Assembly: GCA_009845645.1 (NCBI GenBank)
Contig: VXZF01000551.1
Location: forward strand, 1 to 5,966
Source: Gemmatimonadota bacterium
GTDB taxonomy: Bacteria > Latescibacterota > UBA2968 > UBA8231
Reading direction: 5' to 3'
Length of the DNA stretch: 5,966 nt
Under the pieces are notes generated by a model. That model was given only the letters and a program-made list of their open reading frames with translations, did not search any database and had not been told where the DNA came from. A program made the position numbers and the translations under genes. This document shows, piece after piece, positions 1 to 5,966 of the stretch. The first letter of the stretch is position 1. Every line of letters starts with the position of its first letter.

Positions 1-2
1 TA

Positions 3-38
3 AGAATGCAAACCCCGGGCCGCGTCCAGTTTATATGA
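3..38 (+). other. Upstream coding remnant ending in an in-frame TGA
   Basis: In the frame of the gene ending at 635, the eleven codons before TGA 36-38 read RMQTPGRVQFI. This aligns without gaps to FIQVPGAVQEV (residues 582-592) of the 772-residue paralog, and the alignment continues past the stop: VEMGDPLV against VRVGGQSV. The stop lies opposite Gly593 of the paralog. The stretch therefore appears to belong to the same coding sequence, broken by one nonsense change (for example GGA or CGA to TGA) or by a base error. Too little upstream sequence is present to tell whether the rest of the gene is intact. Confidence 0.6.
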
Positions 39-635
39 GTGGAAATGGGCGACCCCTTGGTCGCTGTGGAACCCGACAGCATTGCGGAAAAACGGGGCGA
101 GTTGATCGTCTATTTTCCGTCCAACCGCATCGTGGCCGCAGACAATAGGCCGCTGCGGCTGCTGTTCAAAACGGGCGTCTTCAGTTTTAACGCCCTATTT
201 CAGGGCGAGATATTTGTCGTGGGGGGAGAAGGACAGCCCCAATCTATTGATCCCGGAGATGCCAACGCAGAGGTATCGACCAATTCCATCGAGGTGCTAG
301 CACCGAGCGAGGGGTTAGATGTGCTGAGCGCATTGGACGTGGGATCGACCGTCGTGACGCCGAATGGCGACGGGCGCAACGACACGTTTGAACTAGCCTA
401 TTCACTGCTGGGCGTCCAGGCCAGCCAGGTGGTCTTTGAAATCTACGATTTGCGCGGACGCAAAGTGCGAACGCTATCGGCCGATTCCAGAGGCGAAGGG
501 CGTTATGTCGAAGAGTGGGATGGACGGGGAGAGGGGACGGGGCGCGTGGCTCCGGGCCTATACCTCGCCCGACTTTCCGTCACAACGGACGCGGGTGACT
601 TCACGCGCACGCGCATCGTTGCAGTAGCCTACTAA
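39..635 (+). CDS. C-terminal part of a secreted FlgD-Ig-like domain protein (5' end missing or broken)
   Basis: The open frame from GTG 39 encodes 198 residues, but this is probably only the tail of a longer protein. No ribosome binding site precedes GTG 39 or ATG 45, there is no signal peptide, and similarity to the next gene continues upstream of the stop at 36-38. Residues 1-100 match the beta-rich stretch before the last domain of the 772-residue neighbour. Residues 105-198 form a FlgD-Ig/CHU_C-like domain: it opens with VVTPNGDGRND, has the core EIYDLRGRKVRTL, then EEWDGR and APGLYLARL, and ends RIVAVAY. Such domains are known at the C-termini of secreted proteins of FCB-group bacteria, where they may act in sorting or attachment. 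There is no cysteine. The gene ends in TAA, 41 bases before the next start. The family call for the last domain is firm; the role of the whole protein is unknown. Confidence 0.75.
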   Translation: MEMGDPLVAVEPDSIAEKRGELIVYFPSNRIVAADNRPLRLLFKTGVFSFNALFQGEIFVVGGEGQPQSIDPGDANAEVSTNSIEVLAPSEGLDVLSALDVGSTVVTPNGDGRNDTFELAYSLLGVQASQVVFEIYDLRGRKVRTLSADSRGEGRYVEEWDGRGEGTGRVAPGLYLARLSVTTDAGDFTRTRIVAVAY

Positions 636-665
636 ACGGATTGCGTATATGAGCTAAACGCTTGC

Positions 666-670
666 GAGGA
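666..670 (+). promoter_or_regulatory. Ribosome binding site deciding the start at 677
   Basis: GAGGA lies six bases before ATG 677. It decides for this ATG over the in-frame TTG at 662, which would add five residues, has no such site of its own, and would place the Shine-Dalgarno inside the coding region. Confidence 0.75.
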
Positions 671-676
671 TATACC

Positions 677-2995
677 ATGAGAAAATTCGCTGCGATTCGC
701 CTTTTGCTCGTCGCCACCCTGTGTGCAGCAGATGCCCAGTCCGATGAACTGCGCCTGAGCAGCCCGGCGGACTGGCAGACGTGGACCATTCCCAAGGGCA
801 CGCTGGAAATTGCCGACGACGGCAGCATCAGCCTAGCGTGGATGCGCCGCAATATAAACGCCGTGGCCGATGCCGCAGAGTTTTCCCATAGCGAAGGTAA
901 GAAACAGGTTTTTGGTGGTATCCGCGCCGTGAATTCAAACCCCCAAGATGCGGCTAATATTATTGACCAAGACCCATCGACTTGGTGGCAGCCGTCTGCC
1001 GATGATCCGCTGGAAGATTGGTGGATCGAAATCGACCTCGGCCGACCAGTATTGGCACGCAAGTTGCGCCTTGTCTTTCCGGACTCACTCGACGCCAAGC
1101 CCTTTCGCAATTTCACGACTTACATAAGTAACGGTGTAGATACGCGTTATGGCGTGACCTACCACCCGGTCGCCGTCACCACAACACCCAATGTAGAGCG
1201 CGTTTTTGAAGTCGATCTGAAACGAATTGAGATCGGTGTGGCCAGCGGAGAACATCTCATAGAGCAGGACACGCTGGATTTTAACCTCGTCCACCACGTG
1301 CGCCTAGTGCCCTCGGAAAAAAATCCGGGCGCGGCACTGGCTGAGATCGAAGTGGATGCACTCGGAGATAATCTCGCCATAGGTACAGTGGAACGGGGCG
1401 GGTCGGTGCGAGCGGGGCGGAGCGAAGATAAGGTCGGGATGATCTTCGATGGGGATGTCAATACCAACTGGCGACTTGCCGTTGGCGGTGACCAAGCCAA
1501 GGAGGGCAATCTCAGGACCTACGTCGAAGACGGCGATTGGTTCGAATGGGATCTGGGTGCCACGTTCTGGGTAGACCACCTTTCCCACATAGACCTGGCT
1601 GTCGGAGACGGAGAGGGGTCTCGTGGCTCCCACGGGTACGGGGCCAAGCTATTTATCCTCACCACTTCGGACGGTACGCCGGCCAGTGGCCTGACCAGCG
1701 ACCGCATTCGCAGCAATTTTGACTACCAAGAACTCAGCGACGTATTCAACGATAGATTTCCCACCCAACAGTCGTATCACTTTGCATTCCCGCTGCGGAA
1801 AATCCGCCATATCTTCTACCACCGCAGCGGCATTCCGATGCGCCTGCAGATCCGCCAGACGGTTTTTGAATACATACTCCACGGCGAGGGGCACGTCGCA
1901 GCGACGGAAATGATTTCGGACTTCATCGACCTAGGCTCCATGAAGAGCGTGCGCAAGCTGTCGTGGGACGCCGATTTACCTGCTGGCACGCAGATCGAAA
2001 TTCGCTCGCAGACGGGCAATACCTTTGAACTCCAGAAGAAGTATTACCACAAAAACGGCACGGAACTGGATTCGGCCCGTTTTGGCAAGCTGCCTAAGAG
2101 CGTGCGCGGGCGCATCGACACCCTCAAGCTCAAAGGGCCGGATTGGAGCGGCTGGAGCCAGCCCTATGATTTTCCCGAGGAGGCATTCCTCTCGCCTACG
2201 CCCAGACAATTTCTGCAACTACAGATTCAACTGGCCAACGACGATCCACAACTGACGCCGGTACTGCGCTCCCTGACCCTAGAATTCGACGATCCCCTCG
2301 TCAGCGGCGGCATTACCGCGCGCATATTGCCGCGCGAGGTCGGACTAGATTCGCTGCAGCGCTTTACGTATTTGCTGCAACCGACCTTTGCACGCAACGA
2401 CCAAGGCTTTGACGAGGTCTTTATCCAAGTGCCGGGCGCTGTGCAAGAGGTTGGCGTACGAGTCGGCGGACAGAGCGTGCAGCCGCGGGAAGTCGAACTG
2501 GCGGACAGGCTGCTAAGAGTCGGACTGCCAGAACGAGTGCGGGGCGATTCGGTGGAAGTGCTGTTTACCGCTCAGGTAACAGCCAATGCCACGCTCTTTG
2601 AGGCCTGGGCCGGGGACAGCCAGCAGAATGTGCGCCAAGGCGTCGAACCCTTAGCGCCGCGCTCGATGATCGTTTTTGTGCCCGACGTGGCCGGGGAGAA
2701 TTTGCTGCGCAATGTGCAGGTGACTCCGGTTGTTACGCCCAACGACGATGGCGTAAACGACGAAGCGCAAATCGACTTTATCGTGGTCCAGGTTGAGGGC
2801 AATCCCAACGTGGATATCTACGACCTAACCGGATCGCACCTGCGGACGCTCAACCTAGGCACCGCAGGTTTCGCGTGGGATGGCCGGGACGATGCGGGAG
2901 CGGCTTTGCCGCCGGGTGTGTATATCTGCCGTATCCAGATAGAAGCCGACTCTGGAGACCAGTCGGTATATCGCATCATTAGTTTGGCCTATTAA
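677..2995 (+). CDS. Secreted protein with two discoidin-like regions and a C-terminal FlgD-Ig-like domain
   Basis: A 772-residue exported protein. Residues 1-20 form a Sec signal peptide (MRK, hydrophobic IRLLLVATL, cleavage likely after ADA). Cys16 lacks a good lipobox, so a lipoprotein is unlikely. Residues about 80-230 resemble an F5/8 type C (discoidin) fold: IIDQDPSTWWQP, then WWIEIDLGRPVLARKLRLVF. A second such region spans about 232-400: MIFDGDVNTNWRL, then WFEWDLGATFWVDHL. Residues about 412-537 look like a beta-sandwich module (SDFIDLG, LSWDADLPAGTQIEIRSQTG, SGWSQP, then RQFLQLQIQL and LTPVLRSLTLEFD). Residues about 540-680 and 682-772 correspond to the two modules left in the upstream paralog; the last opens VVTPNDDGVND, contains VDIYDLTG and FAWDGRDD, and ends RIISLAY. 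Discoidin folds usually bind carbohydrate or surfaces, so a surface-exposed binding role is inferred. No catalytic motif was recognised. Tandem TAA TAA ends the gene, 43 bases before the next. Confidence 0.85.
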   Translation: MRKFAAIRLLLVATLCAADAQSDELRLSSPADWQTWTIPKGTLEIADDGSISLAWMRRNINAVADAAEFSHSEGKKQVFGGIRAVNSNPQDAANIIDQDPSTWWQPSADDPLEDWWIEIDLGRPVLARKLRLVFPDSLDAKPFRNFTTYISNGVDTRYGVTYHPVAVTTTPNVERVFEVDLKRIEIGVASGEHLIEQDTLDFNLVHHVRLVPSEKNPGAALAEIEVDALGDNLAIGTVERGGSVRAGRSEDKVGMIFDGDVNTNWRLAVGGDQAKEGNLRTYVEDGDWFEWDLGATFWVDHLSHIDLAVGDGEGSRGSHGYGAKLFILTTSDGTPASGLTSDRIRSNFDYQELSDVFNDRFPTQQSYHFAFPLRKIRHIFYHRSGIPMRLQIRQTVFEYILHGEGHVAATEMISDFIDLGSMKSVRKLSWDADLPAGTQIEIRSQTGNTFELQKKYYHKNGTELDSARFGKLPKSVRGRIDTLKLKGPDWSGWSQPYDFPEEAFLSPTPRQFLQLQIQLANDDPQLTPVLRSLTLEFDDPLVSGGITARILPREVGLDSLQRFTYLLQPTFARNDQGFDEVFIQVPGAVQEVGVRVGGQSVQPREVELADRLLRVGLPERVRGDSVEVLFTAQVTANATLFEAWAGDSQQNVRQGVEPLAPRSMIVFVPDVAGENLLRNVQVTPVVTPNDDGVNDEAQIDFIVVQVEGNPNVDIYDLTGSHLRTLNLGTAGFAWDGRDDAGAALPPGVYICRIQIEADSGDQSVYRIISLAY

Positions 2996-3027
2996 TAAAC
3001 AGTACGTGTTGTGCAGCGGTAAAAAAG

Positions 3028-3033
3028 GGAGGG
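3028..3033 (+). promoter_or_regulatory. Ribosome binding site deciding the start at 3039
   Basis: GGAGGG, preceded by an A6 run, lies five bases before ATG 3039. It favours this ATG over the in-frame GTG at 3006, which would add eleven charged or polar residues ahead of an otherwise normal signal peptide. Confidence 0.8.
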
Positions 3034-3038
3034 AACAA

Positions 3039-5693
3039 ATGGGCCGGAAGTTTTTCGGTGCTCTGCTAACGGGTTGCCTTTTGGCAGGTGGAGTATTAGC
3101 CGAAGGCCTGCAATCGGGCTTTCTCAACCCCTATGTCACTAGCGGCGTGCGGATATCGCCCCAGACCATCACGCCGACTATGCGGAAATGGTATCTGCCC
3201 CAGACGCTCTACGATATCTACGGCTGGAGAAACTGGGAGTACACCAACTACGCCAAGGATCGCTACGAGCGCTATACCGACATCGTGCTACAGGGCCAGC
3301 GCTTTTACGATATCTACGGCAATTACATCACGCGCGGCTGGAGGATCTACGAGTGGGCGCAGCAGCACCCCACGGAAACGGGCAGCGCGATCGACAAGTC
3401 TGTGGAGTTCAACAACTGGTTCAACAACTTGGTCATTTCAACGGCGTCGCAGGGCCAATATCACATGGCGTTGACCGTGGGCGAGCAACTGAGGACGACG
3501 CTGACGCCGATGACCTTTTCCAAACCACTGTTTAACGGCGTGCAATGGGATTTCCTCTCCGATAAATACGCCCTGACGCTAATCGCCTCGCGCACGGACA
3601 ACCCCGCTCTGGCCGCCACGGCGACCAACCGCGATCAGGGGGCCACAGTGCGGACGATCTTCACCAATTTGCTTGGCCTGCGCGGCACGGCCCAGGTCGG
3701 CGACTTTATCAAGCTGGGCACCACCTACGTTAACGCCGGGCACTGGAATAGCTCGGAGAGCTTCGGCAACAATTCTCTCAAGGGCACGCTTGGCGGCAAC
3801 CTGCAAGCGGGCAACGTGCAGCGCCTCCTAGTGCGTCTATCCGACGATTCGCCCGAGGACGGCGAGGGGGGGGCGTTGCTCTTTTTGCACCGCGTGTACA
3901 TAAATGGCGTAGAGCATCCCGAAATTTCCGACCGGGCGCTGGTAGATGGCGGCATTCGGCGGCAGGGGCGCTGGGAAGCCAGCGGTGGCAACAACATCAT
4001 CATTACCTACGACATCGAGCGCGATTTCACGCCTATTCCCGGCGAAGACGAAATCATCGACTTCAAGGAAATCAAAAAGATCGAGATCGAACTGGTCTTA
4101 GCCAATGACTATGCCGTTGAAGTCACTTCCAATATGCAGGTCAACAACACAGGCGAACCCGTATTTTTACCCGTCACCCGCGCAGAGAAAAACATCAAGG
4201 ACGGCTCCAACCAGCGCGTGGTGCGCTTTAGCTACGGTTTGCCGACGGCCAATGAAGTTGCCGGTCTCACCATGGAAATCGACGACCTCTTCGGCGGGTT
4301 TAACTTGCGCGCCGAATACAATGTCAATCGCAAATACCGCCGCTTCCCCAACCAGAATTTCACCTACAATCAGGCACTGGGGAAAGAAAGCGCGGAGGGC
4401 TACTACGCAACGGCGTCGCACAATGTGTACCCGTGGTTTGCCTATGGCGAAATTTTCAGCATGGACCCAGGCTATCAAACATTTATGTTTGTGCCCGACA
4501 GCAACGGACGCATTAACTACGAAAGTGCTGTAAACAACGTTTACGAATTCGTGGACGACAACGACGACCAAGATCGCTTTCCCGACTGGCGTAGGCGCGC
4601 CTTCAGCAGTTCCTCGTCGGAGCGCTTGCTGATCCAGCGGGCTGACGTGGCCGTCTTCCCCGGCTACGACGAAAACAACGACCTAGTGTCGGACTTCAAC
4701 CAGAACGACAACGGCATGCCGGACTATCTGGAGCCCTTTGTGCGCTACGATGTCGATCCGCTGGAGTTTCTCTACGGCACGGACATGAATAACAATACGG
4801 TGATCGACCGCTTTGAGAACGACGAGGAAGCGGACTACCCATATCCGCGCGACCATCGAGGTTACAACTTCTACGGTGGTGCCGAACTCAAGCCGGGCAG
4901 CCGTATAATGGTCGGTCGCATGCGCGAGTGGCTACTGAGCAGCAATCGCCGCAACCAGTCGCTCTACGGTCTGCTAACGCTGACGCACGAGGTGCCTCGC
5001 CACGGTTTGCAGATGCAGCTCTACAACGGTCTTCGCCGCGTCAAGGACAATATCCCCGAAGACATTATTCTGTGGGTACAGAGCCCACGCACGCGGGGCG
5101 ATATGCGCCCCTTCGTCGATCCCATGATTGCACAGGATGCGCTGATCAACACCTCCTTTCTGAGTGCGCGCACGCGCAAATACGCCCCGCTCAATCTAGA
5201 GACCAAGCTGAAGTACGAGATCTATCACCAGCGCGGAGACCAGCGGCCAGCAAACTGGCAGGACGAGAAGCTCCTCGCGCTGATCACCAAGGCGGACCTA
5301 CCCATTCCGGTGGGTAAACACGTGCTATGGCCCAGGTGGAAACAGCTCTACAAGCGGCGCTCGCCCACAGATAAAACCGAGCTGGAGAATAACGAGCTGT
5401 CGGAAATTTTCTTCTTCGTGTGGCAACAGGAGCTGATCAGCACGACGCGCCTAGAGTCCGGCATCGAGTACGAGATTTTCAGGAATATGGTCGAGCGCAC
5501 CGATCCGCTGCCCGCCGGATACGTGGACGATTTTGAACAGTTCGTGATTGCTGCGCAGCTATCCAATCGCTCGGACTATTTGGGCTATCGCCTGATGACC
5601 AACATCGGCGGGCGCTGGGAGCGGCGCGATTTCCGCGACGAAACGACGACGGATCTGGTGCTGTTTCTGAGCATGTTTGCCGGATTGCAATAA
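3039..5693 (+). CDS. Large exported, probable outer-membrane beta-barrel protein with calcium-loop-like motifs (function unknown)
   Basis: An 884-residue protein with a signal peptide MGRKFFGALLTGCLLAGGVLA, cleaved probably after VLA at 21. LTGC at 10-13 resembles a lipobox, but the hydrophobic stretch before it is very short. The mature part has no cysteine. Residues 50-130 are strikingly rich in Tyr and Trp and contain YDIYG twice (58-62 and 90-94). Residues about 140-420 are mixed beta-rich sequence (LFLHRVYINGVEHP, IKKIEIELVLANDYAVEV). From about 410 there are alternating, aromatic-edged segments of barrel type: GFNLRAEYNVNRKY, GYYATASHNVYPWFAYGEIF, SLYGLLTLTHEV, GLQMQLYNGL, TKLKYEIYH, TTRLESGIEYEIF, YLGYRLMTNIGGRWERRDF, TTDLVLFLSMF. 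Between them, at 508-593, are four Asp/Asn loops of calcium-binding type. The C-terminus is AGLQ rather than an aromatic residue, so a classical beta-signal is not obvious. No named family was recognised; a porin-like or secretion-channel role is inference. It follows the FlgD-Ig gene by 43 bases, probably in one transcript. Confidence 0.7.
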   Translation: MGRKFFGALLTGCLLAGGVLAEGLQSGFLNPYVTSGVRISPQTITPTMRKWYLPQTLYDIYGWRNWEYTNYAKDRYERYTDIVLQGQRFYDIYGNYITRGWRIYEWAQQHPTETGSAIDKSVEFNNWFNNLVISTASQGQYHMALTVGEQLRTTLTPMTFSKPLFNGVQWDFLSDKYALTLIASRTDNPALAATATNRDQGATVRTIFTNLLGLRGTAQVGDFIKLGTTYVNAGHWNSSESFGNNSLKGTLGGNLQAGNVQRLLVRLSDDSPEDGEGGALLFLHRVYINGVEHPEISDRALVDGGIRRQGRWEASGGNNIIITYDIERDFTPIPGEDEIIDFKEIKKIEIELVLANDYAVEVTSNMQVNNTGEPVFLPVTRAEKNIKDGSNQRVVRFSYGLPTANEVAGLTMEIDDLFGGFNLRAEYNVNRKYRRFPNQNFTYNQALGKESAEGYYATASHNVYPWFAYGEIFSMDPGYQTFMFVPDSNGRINYESAVNNVYEFVDDNDDQDRFPDWRRRAFSSSSSERLLIQRADVAVFPGYDENNDLVSDFNQNDNGMPDYLEPFVRYDVDPLEFLYGTDMNNNTVIDRFENDEEADYPYPRDHRGYNFYGGAELKPGSRIMVGRMREWLLSSNRRNQSLYGLLTLTHEVPRHGLQMQLYNGLRRVKDNIPEDIILWVQSPRTRGDMRPFVDPMIAQDALINTSFLSARTRKYAPLNLETKLKYEIYHQRGDQRPANWQDEKLLALITKADLPIPVGKHVLWPRWKQLYKRRSPTDKTELENNELSEIFFFVWQQELISTTRLESGIEYEIFRNMVERTDPLPAGYVDDFEQFVIAAQLSNRSDYLGYRLMTNIGGRWERRDFRDETTTDLVLFLSMFAGLQ
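3210..3320 (+). repeat. Short in-frame duplication encoding YDIYG twice
   Basis: The 15-mer tacgatatctacggc occurs at 3210-3224 and again at 3306-3320, exactly 96 bases (32 codons) apart and in the same frame. Weaker similarity follows each copy: GWRNWEYTN after the first and, a few residues later, GWRIYEWAQ after the second. This suggests an old internal duplication of an aromatic unit of about 32 residues. Confidence 0.6.
4560..4817 (+). other. Four EF-hand/thrombospondin type 3-like calcium loops within the 884-residue protein
   Basis: Residues 508-593 of the encoded protein carry four loops with acidic or Asn residues at positions 1, 3, 5 and 9. They are N508/D510/D512/D516 (followed by W), D544/N546/D548/D552, N554/N556/N558 then G559 and D562, and D582/N584/N586/D590 with E593 at position 12. 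The third is of thrombospondin type 3 style (NGMPD); the fourth is a near-perfect EF-hand or dockerin loop. Calcium binding is inferred from spacing only. Confidence 0.6.
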
Positions 5694-5714
5694 CGCCTGA
5701 TAAATCTGCCTTTG

Positions 5715-5759
5715 TGCAGTCTGATGTCCGCGCTGGTTAATGGAATTGCATCGACTGCA
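5715..5759 (+). promoter_or_regulatory. Imperfect hairpin between the barrel-like gene and the lipoprotein gene
   Basis: Bases 5715-5721 (tgcagtc) pair with 5753-5759 (gactgca), and 5723-5726 (gatg) with 5749-5752 (catc). T5722 is bulged, and the loop is 22 bases. No T-run follows directly, so this is not a standard intrinsic terminator. The loop contains ATG 5740, the preferred start of the next gene, so it could affect translation. It could also be a chance pairing. Confidence 0.35.
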
Positions 5760-5966
5760 TATTCCCCGCGATATGTACTCTTTTTATATGCCCATCGTTG
5801 CGGTTCTCTTTAGCTGGGGTATGGCGCTGATCGTGGGGTGCGCAAATGAAACTTCCGCGCCATCGACAGAAGCTACTGCACCCAAGCCCAAATTGGCTAG
5901 AAGTACACTGCCGAAATTCGTCGATGCCACTGCCGCTGCCGGCATCCATTTTGCACATGTGAACGG
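5740..5966 (+). CDS. CRTAC1/FG-GAP-type lipoprotein, 5' part only (runs off the window)
   Basis: The frame is open from 5725 to the window end. From ATG 5740 the product begins MELHRLHIPRDMYSFYMP, followed by the hydrophobic stretch IVAVLFSWGMALIVGC. This ends in a clear lipobox (IVGC, Cys34), so the protein should be lipid-anchored. A Ser/Thr/Ala/Pro/Lys-rich linker follows. Then comes FVDATAAAGIHFAHVNG, which resembles the opening motif (F.D.T..AGI.F.H..G) of CRTAC1-like proteins with FG-GAP/VCBS beta-propeller repeats and an ASPIC/UnbV end; those repeats would lie beyond the window. ATG 5773 and ATG 5788 are alternative starts, and none of the three has a convincing ribosome binding site. 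I prefer 5740 because only it gives a positively charged region before the hydrophobic core. The gap from the preceding stop is 46 bases, consistent with the same operon. Lipoprotein call firm, family call likely, start uncertain. Confidence 0.7.
   Translation, partial: MELHRLHIPRDMYSFYMPIVAVLFSWGMALIVGCANETSAPSTEATAPKPKLARSTLPKFVDATAAAGIHFAHVN

Noticed and set aside
36..38. TGA read as glycine (Gracilibacteria/SR1-type code) because it aligns with a glycine
   Set aside because: The complete genes at 677-2995 and 3039-5693 contain no in-frame TGA and encode their many glycines with GGN, so a general reassignment is not supported.
36..38. TGA as a selenocysteine codon
   Set aside because: It aligns with glycine, not cysteine, in a structural module with no redox motif, and no convincing SECIS-like hairpin was seen just after it.
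643..676. Inverted repeat gtatat / atatac before the second gene as a regulatory hairpin
   Set aside because: The stem is only six AT-rich pairs with a 19-base loop and no T-run; this is within chance.
1317..1323. A7 run in the discoidin protein gene as a programmed frameshift site
   Set aside because: The frame is intact on both sides, no alternative-frame product of interest follows, and A runs of this length are common.
3039..3101. The 884-residue protein as a lipoprotein using LTGC at residues 10-13
   Set aside because: Only about four hydrophobic residues precede the cysteine and the hydrophobic run continues after it; cleavage after VLA at residue 21 fits better.
4167..4571. Long minus-strand open frames opposite the large genes (for example 4167-4571 and 601-1116)
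   Set aside because: They lie wholly or mostly within well-supported plus-strand genes, lack ribosome binding sites, and encode compositionally odd sequences typical of antisense shadows.
5737..5958. Minus-strand frame of 73 codons at the right end
   Set aside because: It is antisense to the lipoprotein frame, which has a lipobox and a recognisable family motif; the minus-strand product shows no features.

Overview
The window holds four co-directional plus-strand genes: the 3' end of one, two complete large ones, and the 5' end of a fourth. Gaps are short (41, 43 and about 46 bases). All four look like envelope or exported proteins, and the layout suggests one operon. No RNA gene, mobile element, CRISPR array or phage gene was seen. 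The DNA is moderately GC-rich, with standard-code genes that all end in TAA. The protein types (discoidin-like folds joined to a FlgD-Ig-type C-terminal domain, a huge cysteine-free barrel-like protein, a CRTAC1/FG-GAP-type lipoprotein) suggest an uncultured FCB-group or neighbouring lineage such as Latescibacterota or Poribacteria. That placement is inferred from protein style only; no marker gene is present.

Layout. Bases 3-635: C-terminal part of a secreted protein with a FlgD-Ig-like domain, interrupted by an in-frame TGA at 36-38. Bases 677-2995: its longer paralog, a 772-residue exported protein with a signal peptide, two discoidin (F5/8 type C)-like regions, a beta-sandwich-like middle and the same C-terminal modules. 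Bases 3039-5693: an 884-residue exported, aromatic-rich, probable outer-membrane beta-barrel protein with four calcium-loop-like motifs in its middle. Bases 5740-5966: start of a lipoprotein whose N-terminus matches the CRTAC1/FG-GAP repeat style; it runs off the window. An imperfect hairpin (5715-5759) lies in the last intergenic gap and covers the proposed start of the fourth gene.

How they may work together (inference). Two paralogous proteins with a common C-terminal domain, which may be a sorting or surface-anchoring tail, are followed by a large barrel-like protein and a surface-type lipoprotein. This would fit a surface-display or polysaccharide-binding locus in which the barrel protein exports, anchors or receives the FlgD-Ig proteins. 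The function of the 884-residue protein is not recognised, and the pairing with the FlgD-Ig proteins is the part most worth testing.
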